From Schistocerca nitens (Eukaryota; Arthropoda; Insecta; Orthoptera; Acrididae): DNA of 64,000 nucleotides. This document shows, in pieces, positions 24,973 to 38,150 of the stretch; position 1 is the first letter of the stretch; each line of letters starts with the position of its first letter. Where the stretch lies: positions 645,974,974 to 646,038,973 of the forward strand of contig NC_064616.1 in NCBI RefSeq assembly GCF_023898315.1. Direction: 5' to 3'. Position numbers and translations under genes: made by a program. The notes beneath the pieces are model-generated. The model ran no database searches, was not told the DNA's origin, and saw nothing but the letters and a program-made list of their open reading frames with translations.

Positions 24973-25751
24973 GCACTTTTTAATTTGATAAAGAACTGTA
25001 ATTATTAAAAATAAGATCAATAAGTAAAAATTATTTTCTTTTTTTATTTTCAGGTATAGGATGCATACGGTTAAGCAATAAAACTGAAGAAAGTACGACA
25101 CATTCAGTAGTTATTGCTTAAAAACATCAACAGTCCTAAGTAAGGATTAAAACAACATCCAATAATCGCTATTTTAAACTATGGGTTTGAAAAATTTATG
25201 TTTATATGGCAGCTACAGTTCCATGCAGCCTCTGCTAGCAATAAAGAGAGAAACCACAAATCATCATAACATGTGGAAAGAACAATACATAATGTCAATT
25301 ATTTAAGCAATCATGTTTGGATGTATAACATAATGAAAGGTTATGTATTCTAAATGTTTACAGGATCACTGATACTGAGTGTGGTTTACCAACAGCAAAA
25401 GAATATGTCACGTAAAACAATTCCTCAGTTTGCTCAAGATGGAAAAAAAATCAATTCTCTTCACAAAAATGAAACACAAGCAAGAAAGAAAGAAAGAAAG
25501 AAAGAAGCCACCCAATGGCACAGAGCTCCTTATATATTTTTTTGATGGTGGTCTGAACCCTGTTCACACTTTTTATTCCTTCTAACATTGCCTTCACTAC
25601 AGTTTATTATGAAGCATCTCGCAAGATCAAAGTCAGATAATGTGCCAAATATTATTTCATTGGGAACAGAGAGATGAACATTGATGAATCTCTTTTGCAA
25701 TTCTACAAGAATTCCAAGGAACTACAATCCTAAAAAAAAAAAATATGGTAC

Positions 25752-25932
25752 CTGAGCACTGCTAACACTTCTCCCAATTCTTTGTTGCTGAGCTCCAATT
25801 TTTTGGTTGTGCACTGACCATTCTTTGTGTAATCTGACTCTAGATCCAAGTCGTCATCATCTCCACAACTGCATCTGTGTTTACCCGAACGTGTGCAGGG
25901 ATTTCTCATTCGATCATCGACAACCCCATGAG
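25752..25932 (-). CDS. atos: atos coding exon 7
   Basis: The acceptor is CTTATTTTTTTCAG|CT and the donor is CTCAG|GTACCA (poor match beyond GT). It contributes 2 nt, 59 codons and 2 nt. The peptide carries an acidic patch (GDDDDLDLESD) after a Cys/His-containing stretch (KHRCSCG), and ends KELGEVLAVL. Frame continuity with both neighbours is exact. Sequence conservation is modest, so the call rests mainly on splice phase and open frame. Confidence 0.82.
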
Positions 25933-26654
25933 CTGAAAAAAATAAGTGTAACTCAGTATCAAACAATAAATAGCCTTTCAGTAAATGAAATAGCATAAAT
26001 TACCGAGGTGTTGAGTGATTGAGGAACGTGTAAACTTTATGATACTTTTCAGTAATACATGTTTACCAGTAATCTCAATTATCCTCGGGTCAAATACAGA
26101 TTGTGAAATTGCTAATAACTGAAGAAGGAAATGACAACTTAAAAATTTTATGCCAGACTAACTCTTAACAGGTCATATATGAGAAGCACACTTCCACGGT
26201 CTGTCGGTGCTATATGAACCTAATTACATTTTTTAACTTGTCACTTTGTGGGGCATTAATTACTCTTCCCTACAACTAAAGGGAGAAGTTCTATCAGTAC
26301 ATAAAAGGTCATTTTATACTATAATTATTCTGTCATTAGTTAAAGCAGTGGACAAATCCTTATTAAGGACAGCTCTGCCATCAAAATAAAAAATACAATT
26401 ATTTAAACAATGTTAAACCAAAATTAGTACCTTACAAGTACCATGTGCAGGCAGGTCCACATGCCAAAGCACAAAGCTGTGTGGTCAGTACACAGATATG
26501 GATGAATAACTTATCTTTGTTGGTGGATGGAGATAACCCATGATCATGTTGTGGTGCTTCAAATGTCTAAGCTTATGGTCATTTACATCCAACCCTGTGT
26601 TTTATTAACATTCCAACAGCATGGCAGGTTCATGCAGGATGACTGTCACTGTCA
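25933..26654. other. Intronic sequence, no gene seen
   Basis: Start of the 12.5-kb atos intron 6. AT-rich, nothing recognised. Confidence 0.6.
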
Positions 26655-29600
26655 GCTCTACATACATACATTACATACATACATTAATACTTGTTCCACA
26701 GATCATGAATACAACATTTCGTAATGATGTGGAACATGTCACTTTAACATAAATCTTCTTTATACAAAATAATTTATTAATTTTTTTCAGTTGCTACTTC
26801 ATATCTAAATATTCATCTATTGAGTAGGCATAGTTTTCATTCAGGAATTCTTTTACGTTGCTTTTACATGTTGAAATGTTGGTTGGCTATCTGTCAGACT
26901 TTTAATGCTATTTCGCAAATGACCAAAGATTTTTGTGGCAGCATAATTCACCCCTTTCTGTGCCAAACTGAGATTTGATCCAGAATAGTAAAGATCATCC
27001 TTTCTTCTAGTGTTGTAGCTATGCACTTCACTGTTATTTTTGAATTTGGATGGGTTATTAATGACAAATTTTGTAGGTGAATATATGTATCGCAAAGGTA
27101 CTGTGGATATCCCAAGTTCCTTAAATAAATGTCTGCAAGGTGATCTTGGGTGGGGATCCACCTATTACTCTGATTACACGCTTTTCTGGAATGAATACTT
27201 TCTCTCTTAATGACCAATTGCCCCAAAATATGTCATATGAAAGCAATGCCACAAGTGTGAGAATAAAATAGATGAAACAGAAGAGAGAAACAAGGAAGCA
27301 GATTACAGTGCCAGACTGACCACAAAAATAAAAAAGGAAAAGCCAGCCACCCTGCAACACATTAAAATCTTCACCCTGAAAGCACTAGGTTGGAGGACAC
27401 AGAGGGACAAAGGACAGGTGCTAAAACTCAGATCGAATGATAAAACCCACCCTCACGGATGAAATGTAAAACCAAATCAGCCGATGAGGCGTTGTCTGCT
27501 AAAATCAATGATAATGAGTCTGGCAACCGAAGATGAAGTTGCAGGGCAGCCAAAGAAGGACATAGCAGAAGAATATGGGCACACTGTCAACTGGGTGCCA
27601 CACTGACACTGAGGTGGGTCTTCACGGCGCAGGAGGTAGCCGTGGGACGCCCATGCATGGCCAATGCGGAGCCTGCAGAGAACCACAGAGTCCCTGCGAG
27701 ACACCCTCACTGAGGACTCCCACACATTCGCGTTCCCCTTAATGGCTCGCAGTTTGTTGTGCATACTGAGATTTTTCCATTCCATCTCCAAAAACTGAAA
27801 AACTTTGCGGCATAATAACAAACGCAGGTCAGTTGTGAGGATGCCCACTTCCGTGTAGCCTGTTTGGCCAGCCTGTCAGCAAGTTCATTTTCTGGGATTA
27901 GCACGTGACCAGGGGTCCAGACGAACACCACTGAATGACTGGTTCATTCCAGGGCATAGATGAACTCTTGGATGGACACTACCAAAGGATTACGAGGGTA
28001 GCACTGGTAAATAGTTTTCAGGCTGCTCAAGGAGTCAGTACATAAAAGAAAAGACTCTCCAGGACATGAACGGAGATACTGAAGTGCACGAGAAATGTCC
28101 ACCAGCTCTGCAGTGAATACACTGCAGCCATCAGGTAAGGAATGCTGTTTAATATGGCTGCCGTGAACGTAGGCAAAGCCAACATGACTATCAGCCATCG
28201 AGCTGTCGGTGTAAACCACGCCAGCGCCCTGGAACACATCAAGAATAAGTGACAGCAGAGAGCCGCAGGGTTAATGGAGTCCTTAGGACCACATGAAGGG
28301 TCCAGACGAAGTTGCGGATGAGGCATATACCGTGGAGGTGTACTTGAGTGGACTGCAAGTAGAGGTGGTAAAGTGAAGGACTCCAGTTCGGAGAGAAGGG
28401 ACCACACGCAAACTGCAATCGTTAGCCCCAACCTGGGCCGCCAATGCGGGAGACTGCCGCAGGTGGGAAAAGAAAACGGTAATTCGGATGTTCAGGGAAA
28501 CTACGAATGTGTGCTGCATAACTGGTGAGTACTTGCGCACATCTGATCTGCAGTGGAGGGACACCAACCTCCACCAGTACACTGGTCGCCGGACTCTTCC
28601 TAAAAGCTCCTGTCGCTAGCCTAATCCCGAAGTGGTGCACAGGGTTGAGTATATGCAATGCTGAAGGTGCTGCCGAACCATAAACCACGCTCCCAAAGTC
28701 AATTCGGGACTGGACAAGGGCTCTGAAGAACCAGCAGTGAACAAAAAAAGCTATAGTAGGCTAATTTACTGATAGGTTTATCACCAAAATTTGCAATGAC
28801 CCTCACAGCAAAAATAGCTGAACCTAACTATTTCAGTAGATCATCGATGTGTTTCTTCCACTTCAATTTCTCATCAATGCACAAACCCAGAAATTTTGAA
28901 TATTCTGCCTTAGCAGCAGACTTCTGTTCATAGTCAATGTTTATCAGTGGTGTTATGCCATTTACTGAACAGAATTGTATGAACTGTGTTTTCTCAAAAT
29001 TTAGCGAGTCCATTTGCAGAGAACCACTTGATAATTTTCTGAAAGCAATTATTTATCATTTCCTCAGCTGATTCTTGCTTGTTGGGTGTGATTACTACAC
29101 TTGTATCATCAGAAAAAAGAACTAGCCTTGCATCTTCATGAATATAGAGTGGCAAGTCATTAATATATATTAAGAACAATAAGGGACCCATGACTGAACC
29201 CTGTGTGACATTATTCTTGATACTGCCCCAGTTGACGACTCTGCTGATTTTTGCAGACTATCTGTACTGCATTCTTCCAGTTAAATATGAATTAAACCAT
29301 TTGTGCTCTGTCCCACTCATACCACAATACTTTAGCTTATCTAGAATAATTTCATGATTCACAGAATCAAAAGCCTTTGAGAGATCACAAAATATCCCAA
29401 TGGATGATGATTGGCTATTCAATGCATTTAATATTTGATCAGTGAAAGCATAAATAGCATTTTCTGTTGAAAAGGCCCTTCTGAGAACCAAACTGACATT
29501 TTGTTAGTACTTTATTTTTACAAATATGTGATGCTACTCTTGAATATAATGCTTTTTCAAGAATTTTGGATAAAGCTGTCAGATGTGGGATTATGCAGTA

Positions 29601-30830
29601 GTTGTTAGCATCAGACCTATCTCCTTTTTTTATGCAATGGTTTAACAATAGCATATTTCAGTCTATCTGGAAAAATGCTGTTTAAGTGAGCTGAGAATCC
29701 TACCTTTTTGTTGGAAACAAGCTTTTAGTACTCTGTTGGAAATGCCATCAATACCATGTAAGCTTTTACTTTTGAGTGAATTTATTATTTTCCTAATTTC
29801 AGTAGGAGAGGTGGGTTGAATTTCAGTTTTATCAAATTGCATAGGTATTGCATCTTCCATTTTCTAATGAATATGCTGGATCCTATTTTCTCTACAACAC
29901 TTAAGAAATGATTATTAAAAGTGTTTTCTACTTCTGACTTCTTGTTCACAAACTTTTCACCAAGTTTGATAGAAATACAGTCTTTGTGTGCTCTTGGTTG
30001 CCCTGTGTCCCTTTTAACATTATTTCAAATTGTTTTAATTTTATCATCAGATGTGCTAACTCAGACAATACACATACTTCTGGACTTTTTAATAACTTTT
30101 CTTAATACAGTGCAGTAGTTTTTATGTTTCACTGTTTTGGTGTGATTACTCCTCCTAGCTATAAGATGCATTTCCCTTTTCTGTTTGCAAGATATTTTTA
30201 TCCTTTTAGTAAGCCATGGCTTCTTACATGATTTCTTACAATTATATTCCACCATTTTCTTAGGGAAACCGTTTTCAAGTACACTCACAAAGGTATCACG
30301 AAATAGGTTAAATTTTAAATTAGCATCAGGTTTCCTGTACAGCTCATTCCAGTCTAACTGTTGCAAGCTTTCCCTAAAATTTTGAATAGTTAAATCGTTA
30401 ATTGAAGACATTATTTTGGAACACTGTTTTGCATTACTGTATGGAGCTACACCATATACTGCAATTAGCTGTGCAACATGACCAGACAGATCGTTCTTAA
30501 CAGGGTAAGTTTTTTAAATTTATCTTGGTCTATGAAAACATTATCTATCTGTGTGCTGCTTTCCTGTACCACCTGAGTAGAAAAAAAAATCAATAACTGA
30601 CATCAAATTGAAAGAACAAAGTAATACTTCACGGCCAAGCTTTATATCGAACTCTTTCAGAAAAATCTACATTGATATCCCCACAAACAATAATTTGCTT
30701 TCCCCTGTCTGACAGATAGCACAACAAAGAACCCAATTTTTTGAAAAATAGTTGAACATTTCCCAATGGGGACTTATACACGGCTACAAGTGTCTTCATA
30801 GGTGTGTCTCTTGCTGCATCAGCTAATTTG
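26655..30830 (-). mobile_element. Jockey/CR1-group LINE (endonuclease C-terminus to 3' end), interrupted
   Basis: On the minus strand, in order, are the endonuclease end (IIVCGDINVDF near 30690), a linker, then ISNRVLKA, DLSKAFDSVNHEILD-like residues and MGPLLFLIYINDLPLY. The catalytic box reads VLFSDDTSVV, and then come SKFLGLCIDEKLKWKKHI and the C-terminal EVHSYNTRRKDDLY. The 3' end is TTCATGATCTGTGGAACAAGTATTAAT with a (GTAT)n tail near 26665. Frameshifts break the ORF. It is split at about 27260/28738 by a second LINE. It lies in the sense orientation within atos intron 6. Confidence 0.88.
27260..28738 (-). mobile_element. RNase H-bearing LINE (I/R1-like) nested in another LINE
   Basis: Minus-strand frames encode the RT C-terminus (IDFGSVVYGSAAPSALHIL, FGIRLATGAFR). 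A ribonuclease H domain follows with VVYTDSSMADSHVGFAY, VFTAELVDISRAL and CTDSLSSLKTI, then VFVWTPGHVLIPENELADRLA. These show the D-E-D-type RNase H motifs. A C-terminal LRIGHAWASHGYLL tail follows. The host LINE stops at AYYSFF on one side and resumes on the other, so this is a secondary insertion. Several frameshifts are present. Confidence 0.85.
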
Positions 30831-31175
30831 CTCCCCTATATTCCCACATGGCCATGTGCCCAGCAGAATGCTACATTTCTCGCAGATACGGTAACTGATG
30901 AAAAGTGTCCTGAACATTTTGAACAATTATATCTGCTACATATTAGTGCAGGGTATACTGCCCAGGAGTCGGTAGTTCCAAACCTTGAGGAATTTAATGC
31001 CTTTGTCATACATCATTTGCTCCACTGGTGTAAGAATTTAGCACGAAAGACAGTAAACTCATTTGTAAAGTGGATCCTGAAGATACTATCTGGGAAAGGA
31101 ACTATTTCACAGACAATACCACGGAACTCTTTGAAACTTCAGTTATACAAGCTCTGTAAGCAGATGAGCAACTAA
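30804..31175 (+). other. Unrecognised 123-codon open frame
   Basis: An open frame with balanced amino-acid composition unlike its AT-rich surroundings. It includes segments ECPEHFEQLYLLHISA-like, VPNLEEFNAFVIHHLLHWCK and LARKTVNSFVKWILKILSG. I do not recognise a family. It begins where the minus-strand LINE fades out. It has no obvious promoter or splice partners, and it could be part of an unknown mobile element or a retrocopy. Its coding status is unproven. Confidence 0.3.
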
Positions 31176-32425
31176 TCTGCATGAAAATAAATACAGAAAT
31201 CATTTAAGTGTGCGCACAAGTGTGCATGTTTTTTGGAGCACGGGGAGATTTTGTCTGATAATATATGTTTATCAGTCCCAGTACAGTGACTGAGTATAGA
31301 AATACTGGTGTAACTGAAGTCCTGACATTTGACTGTATCCAGTATCTTCAGGTGTGAATATAATTCAGTTCCTTCTGCACTATGGTCATAAATGTAATGA
31401 GATTGAACAAAGTTTCTGTGAAGTTAGGGAAGAAAGGAAAGTTTTAGTTCAATGTCCCAACAATGGAGGTGTCACTGGAGACTGAGCACAAGCTTAGATT
31501 AGAAGAGGAATTTGGCCATGACCTTTTCATGGTAGCTATTTAGAGAAACTGCAGAATACCTACACATGGATGGTTGAAGAGGAATCTGAGCTGTTCTACT
31601 CTTAAATGAAACTGTTGTGTCTGATCACTGCATCACCATTCTCAGTTTCCTATCAAATTGGAGGGGGCATTTCTGTTTGTTTTCCATATTTTGCCCTTAA
31701 GATAGTCCCTTTCATTACATCAAGTATCTCTAATGGTCTTGTTTTAATTTCTCTGAAATGAGACAGTTTATTAGGTATTTTCAGTGAATCTGACAATTTT
31801 CTGCTATTTTGAGTTTACACCTATATATTCAATAAGACAGTCACCCAATTTCTTTTTTTTTCCATTCATCTTTCTGCCTGCAGATATATAGCAGTTTTGA
31901 ACAGAAAATGTAATCATGCATCCTTTTCATAGCCTTTGAGGCACTCACTAATCATTTTAACACTTTTTGATAATACAAGGGATACTTACTTTTAATGCTA
32001 CCTTCCTCCCCCCTAGAGGGGCTGTATTGTTATATTTGACAATTTTATTTGAGGGCTGATCAGGAAGCATGCCTTCTCCAGCATCTTTGACTGGTTAAGC
32101 ATTAATACTATCTTGTTGTCTACCCAAGCCACTAGGAGTGTTAAAACGTTGACCATTGCATCCCATGCATGTCCCACCAGCAAGCTAGGGATACACAAAT
32201 ACACTCAGAACACTGCACACCCTAACATCCTAAACATGCGAACCACTGCAGGTGGCCTAAAGGTTGCAGTTTAACAACTAATCCTTATAACACACAACAT
32301 TTCACCATTGCCCAAACTGTGGCCACTGAAGTACACTCAAATTTATAGTAACAAATTACTTTCAGTATTGCCCAGCCCTAGTAGTGTAAAATGCCTCTAC
32401 ACTTTATTAGTGGTTGGGTAATGAA

Positions 32426-32430
<5 letters not shown>
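31176..32430. other. Intronic sequence, no gene seen
   Basis: Continuation of atos intron 6. No motif-bearing frame was identified. Confidence 0.55.

Positions 32431-32488
<58 letters not shown>
32431..32488. repeat. (GA)n microsatellite
   Basis: About 29 GA units. Confidence 0.95.
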
Positions 32489-32491
<3 letters not shown>

Positions 32492-32494
32492 TTT

Positions 32495-34380
32495 TTAAGC
32501 GTGCAAAAGCAACTAGGGTCATATGCTCTATGTTGGGACAGTAGAACATGCAAGACAAAGAGGAGTTAAAAACTACTGCACATTAATCCCAATTAATGGG
32601 AGAGAAGACAGCTAAAAAGAGGGACATGGAGGAAAGTCTATAAAGTATGCCATACACAGAAACGTAGGTCCTGAGCTAAAGATTAAACGTCCTTCGCCAT
32701 ATTGCTATGATGGGTTAAAAGTAAAATGTGGTTGACAGCCCGTGCACCCTTCGCTAAAATGGCCAGTAACTCAAACAGCAAGCATAAATGAAAACGTAAG
32801 TGGTTAGAAAAAGGGGCATTCCATCAGGACATGGCGAACTGTCTAAAGTTGAGGGGGGGGAGGGGGGGGGGGAATAAGTTTGCGTGGAGTCTGAAAGGAT
32901 CATGGGTGCTCCCATGTTAAGGCTGATGAGGTTACGGTGGCTGAGAAGGTAACCACTTCTGACAGGTTCAAGGCAAGCCCCAAAGTGAATGGTGCAGAAA
33001 GGGGGAGGGATTTAACCCAATAAGCTGGAGGAATCTGCCCTGGCGACATCAGATGACAAAGGGATGTAAACGGTACAAAGGGAAAAGGTCAAGTGAGAAA
33101 GGAAAAAGCAGACTGCAACAGCTTGGAGCCGTATAGTCAGGGAGATGGGTTGAGTATGATCATCATCCCAGATGAGCATCACGACTCCCCCATGAGATGG
33201 AGTGGCATCCTCGAGGAAGGGTTGGGGGGTGGGGGTGGTGGGGGGGAAGGAAGTTCAAAGCAGACCGGGAAGAAATACCGAGGACTCAAAGTGGTCGTGA
33301 GGATGCAATTTTGTTTCCTGGTGTCAGAGCCCAAGGGGACGCTGCAATTCTAAGAGCAGTGGTAAGTCCACTTTGTTTGATCGAAAGTCATGAACATTCC
33401 ATTGTAGGAGAGTCATGACGAGGAAAAAAATGAAGGGGGTGTCACCTCAGTGGCTGCCGAGTGCCAGCCTTCGAAGACTCAATGCTACAGGGCACCGAGG
33501 CTGGAGGATCCTGTTCCGTGAGGTCTCCAGAGGCGACGGCATTCTCGTTCTGTCGGTCAGCAGAGTTCAGGGCAGAAAAATTGCTGGTGGTGCGTGCCGG
33601 CGACATGGAGGTTGGCCAGGCAAGGGTATCTTGTGGTGACATCACTGAAGAGGGTCTCAGAGTCAGTGAAGGAGAAGACCATATGTGGTTGTTTGACTTC
33701 TTGGAGCAAGATGTAGGAAGAACAGTACTGTAGGTGCCACATGGTAGAACACAGGGTTTCCAACTAACCAACACCTTGCGAGCGACCAGGTAACACACTT
33801 TTTCCTTCACCCGTATCTCCCAGATAGCCCACTCATCGAGATACATGGGACAATCTCTGGAGGAGGCAGCATGGTCACCACAGCAGTTTATACAGTGGGG
33901 AGGAGGAGGTAGACAATTGACCTTATGAGCATACCTAACAATTGACCTTATGAGCATCCCTACCACAGGTTACACATTTGGCCAAGTTTTGACAGGACGT
34001 TTGAGTGTGCTTGAAACGATAACTTGACAGAAGAACTACTCTCTCAACAGTGAGTAAAGAGTGTGTGTGGGCACTAAGGATGCATCTACTTTTTTCATCG
34101 CCCAATGGACTGCAATGACACCCTGATCAGAGAGGTGCGTTTCGATTTCTGCCTCAGTTGGACCATCGAGTAGCCTAGTGTTAATAACGCCACGGGAAAA
34201 ATTCAGTGTTCGATGGGCCTTAACACAAACAGGATAGTGGTGGAGGAGCGAAGCTGCAAACAGTTGTGCTTGAGAACTGGAAGTAGTCTCAAAAAGCAAA
34301 GTGTCATTTTGTAAACGAGTGCAGGATTTCATGGGAGCCAGAAATTGCATCCACTACTGGAAGCAGAAAACAATGCTTCT
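32495..34380 (-). mobile_element. Internally deleted I/R1-like LINE: ORF1 (gag-like) plus 3' end
   Basis: Minus-strand frames from 34350 down to about 33440 encode an ORF1-type protein. Its RNA-binding region has TEAEIETHLSDQGVIAVHW, and a zinc-knuckle-like HCINCCGDHAASSRDCP follows. Below about 33010 the sequence instead resembles the RNase H/C-terminal end of such LINEs (LNFRQFAMS, FSNHLRF). The endonuclease and RT are absent, so the copy appears internally deleted. A 24-bp direct duplication lies at 33911-33958. Confidence 0.65.
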
Positions 34381-34929
34381 AATGTAACTAACACAAAAAA
34401 ATAATTTGGAATAAACAGAGTCAGTTGAAAATTTAGTTAAAAATTGACTCATATAATGAAAGATAATTTGGAAATGAGGATGCAACTCTACAGTGATCAC
34501 TAAAAATTATAGTTTAGAAAAGCTAGTGTCACATCTGACAAAACCATCTCTTGAAATAAGTGGAAAAGTGCAGAAAAGTAATTAACTGTTCAAAGTGGTC
34601 CCAGTAAATGCTTAAATGCAGATCAACAGCTCGTTACTGAGTCTGAATATTTGTACCAGAGCTGCGTGTTACAAAGTTCAATCAATGTGTGACTAATACT
34701 GGTATCAGTAATGATTTTAGTCTTTCAGAAGTGAAACTTTCACCTGCTAGGAATACAGAATGACGTGAGATACATTATAGGAAAAGAACTGCTCATTTTA
34801 GTGATAAGTAAACCCCATCTGCTATGGCAGAATGTATGTGTAGAACCAAAAATGCCATATAAGGCTGTGCTTCAGCTTCCTGTTGAGAAAGAACCACCAA
34901 TAGTTCAAGCATCTGCCATGGTATCGGTC

Positions 34930-35775
34930 AGAAATTAAACTGTCAGAAACAGAAAAAAAAATCTGAGAATAAGCACTAGTGGTGAGCAAGGAGCGCTACA
35001 CAGAGAGAAAAGGGCATACTTCCATTTAGGAAAAGTGAAAAAATGCACAACTGAAAATGTAAAGAAAATGTTTCCAGGTTACAGCAAATTTCAAGTACAG
35101 AAACTAGAAACCAACAGTGTAAATAGCAGTTTCTAAATTGGTATCTACTTTCATCTAAAGAACAAGCAAATTGACACTGCTATACGACCCAAGAATGTTG
35201 TAATAAGGCATTTTTTATTCCGAAGATTAACCAGTGCCCCTATAAAATTGAAAATCAGAGCCAATGATTATCACACAGAAAAGATGTTGGTGCTGACAGT
35301 AACATGTCATTAGTTATAACAAGTGTTAATGTGCAGTGTTGATGAACCAAAGGTGGACTTCTCGTCATTCTTTATAGAAGAAGTTAAATCAAATGTTTTA
35401 TGTATCTGTGAGCACTGGCTCAGTGAGGCAGAAGATTACTATTACAGATCTGTTGAATATGGTAAATGCATGGTATCTAATTACAACAACCTGTGGTGGC
35501 GTGTCAGTGTACGCAAAGTATTAACAAGCATTGATCTCGTTGTTACTCTGTGTATCATTCACAATGTGGTAACTTTGGAGAGGGGTCTTTATGAGCTTAA
35601 TAAACAGTTATGGGCTGTTAGTGGCCAACGAACACCCAACAAGGGATGTTGTAGACACTTATCACCAACCTCAATAGTTGTGATTATAGTGTCAAGAGTA
35701 GTTGAACTAATGATTGCAGATCACAGGACATCAGTAATGGAACTCAACATGAAGAGCAAGAGTAAATTGCAATGA
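34930..35775 (+). mobile_element. LINE fragment: ORF1 end and endonuclease N-terminus
   Basis: The plus-strand frame 35323-35620 reads KSNVLCICEHWLSEAEDYYY and then a degraded Gly/Val segment. This is the 'l-ErWL' opening block of AP-type LINE endonucleases. Upstream, RPKNVVIRHFLFRRLTSAPI resembles the end of the preceding ORF1. Both are decayed. Confidence 0.55.
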
Positions 35776-35879
35776 GTACATGGCATTCAAATTAAACATT
35801 CAGTAGAAGGATTATTAAATAAGACAGACTAAATAATCCTAAAGCAGCACTGTCTCTTGTAAACTGGCAGCAGAAACGG

Positions 35880-36945
35880 GGGCCAATGACTCATTTAAAT
35901 ATGTGTTCCAAACTTTAAGAATGAAATTTGATGACATATGCGGTTGGATAGAAATTTTTCTAACAGACAGGGAGCAGTATGTCATCCTAAATGGGGCGAC
36001 TTCAACAGAAACAAGCGCAACTTCAGGTGTGCCCCAGGTAAGCGCAATAGGTCCTCTGCTTTTTACGATTTACGCAAATGATCTGGTTGATGGCATTGAC
36101 AGCTGCCCGAGACTGTTTGCCAATGATGCTGTAGTCAACAGGAAAGTAGTATCACACTAAAGTTGTGAACAAATCAATGAGGATTTGCAGAAAATAAATG
36201 CGTGGTGTAATGACTGGCAGTTATCTCTCAATATTAGTAAGTGTAACCTACTGCGTATAACAAGGCGAAAATCCCCATTAATGTATGAGTACAAAATAAA
36301 TGCCCAGTCTTTGGAAGCGGTAACGTCCATCAAGTATCTGGGTGTGACTATTCAAAATGATCTCAAATGGAATGATCAAATTACACAAGTAACGGGTAAG
36401 GCGAACTCTAGATTGCGGTTTATTGGTAGAATCCTGAAGCAATGCAGTCCTTCAACAAAGGAAATAGCTTACAATACGTTAGTTCGTCCAGTCTTAGAGT
36501 ATTGTTCGTCTGTATGGGACCTGTACCAGTTGGGTCTGATTCAAGAGATTGAAAAGGTCCAAAGAAGAGCGGCAAGATTCGTGACAGGTACATTTAGCCA
36601 TCGCGAGAGCGTTACAAATCTCGTAGAAAGTTTGATGTGGGACACACTTGCAGATAGATGGCACACTAAACAGAAGGGGCTGCTCACTAAATTCCGAAAT
36701 CCGATCTTCACCGAGGATGTAGAGCATATATTATTACCACCAACTTTCAAATCGCGCAATGATCACCATTCAAAGATAAGGGAAATAAGAGCTCGTACTG
36801 AGACGTTCAGACAGTCATTTCTCCCTCGCACAATCCGCAAGGGAAACAGAGGCGGGGGTTATGATTTTGGCGCAAATTGTGCCCTCCGCCACACACCGCT
36901 TGGTGGCTAGCGGAGTATATATGTAGATGTGGATGTAGACGCAGT
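35880..36945 (+). mobile_element. CR1/L2-like LINE, 5'-truncated copy 3
   Basis: Two consecutive frames (35903-36160 and 36185-36910), separated by a stop and a short gap, encode the same RT C-terminal half as the 2.6-kb copy. They include SGVPQVSAIGPLLF, RLFANDAVVNR, KYLGVTIQ, LVRPVLEYCSSVWD and VQRRAARFVTGTF. The catalytic FADD is FAND, losing an essential Asp. The tail is ATATGTAGATGTGGATGTAG. It is inserted antisense in atos intron 6. Confidence 0.9.
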
Positions 36946-36959
36946 CTAAATAAAAGACT

Positions 36960-38150
36960 ACCCGTGTGAAGTGTCCTGTTTCAGACTAATTCCAATCATT
37001 TCAATTATAGCTAATGTTATGGGCTCTGTTATGAAACACCAGATACTAAATTATTTTGGAGGCAATGACCTCTTCCAGGAAACAGCACAGTTTTCACAAA
37101 GGAAAGTCAATGAAGGCAGAGTGTGTGGCACTGACACTCTGTGATCTTAGCAACACATTTGAATGCATCTCGCACAAGATATTGCTTAATAAGCTGAAGT
37201 GTTATGGTACTGGAGGTGATGTTCTGGCAACTCTTTAGTCTTATCTTGAAAACTGAAGGCAGGTAGTATCAGCCCATAGAGCAATCTCTCATGAACAGAA
37301 ACAGGAGCATGGCATACACCAGGGATCTATCACAGGACCTCTCCTGTTTATTATTAATGTCAATTATATAGGTTGTAACAACCACATGTTACAGTTTGCT
37401 GATGACACCATCCTTTTTGCCAAAGGAAAAACTGCTCCAGAAGCTCTACAAGCTCTCTTTGAAAACATCGAAGGGTAGTTTATCAAGAACAAAATGAAAA
37501 TGAATTAAGAAAGAAAGAAACATCATAAGTCATGCAGCCTCAGCAATGTTGGATGCCAGGATAATATGGAGGCTGTCAAACTGCTGGGATTCATGACTGA
37601 CAGCAACCTACCAATCAATGAGCGCACAATGCATGTGTGCTCCAAGCTCTCCCATGTAATATACCTCCTAAGGAAGCTAAAGGATTTATTAACTGACCAG
37701 TACCTTATAGCATTGTATTATGCACTATTTCATAACACATTAATTATGACCTGCTGTTATGGAGACACACTTTAGGTTGCAAGGACATGTTAATACTAAA
37801 AGGAAGAGGAGGGGGGGTGCACTTTCAGGATCAACACTTCACACAAAAGACTGGAGCACTGCAAGCTTATATTTACACAGTTAGGAATAATGACCATTTT
37901 CAGGCATTATGTGTGTTCAAGCCTCATCAGTGTAAGATGAAACCAAGGGACTTTCAGCATGAGGCAAGAAATACATACTTATGACATCCGCAACAAGAGA
38001 AATGTTGAAATACCGAGATGCCAATTGTTTGGAATGCAAGGTAGTTTTCCAACACTTGCTCTAACAATATTCAAAATGCTGCCTGGAAAAGTGCAGTGTG
38101 TGCAACCAGAAACATTCAAAAGGAAAATTGCACGACTTTAAACAGCACCC
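36960..38150 (+). mobile_element. Decayed LINE RT (jockey-like)
   Basis: Plus-strand frames encode CDLSNTFECISHKILLNKLK, then HQGSITGPLLFIINVNYI and LQFADDTILFAKGK with an intact FADD. KLLGFMTDSNL, a DIRNKRN block in the YNTR position and a KRKIARL C-terminus follow. Many stops are present. It directly follows the CR1-like copy 3. Confidence 0.8.
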
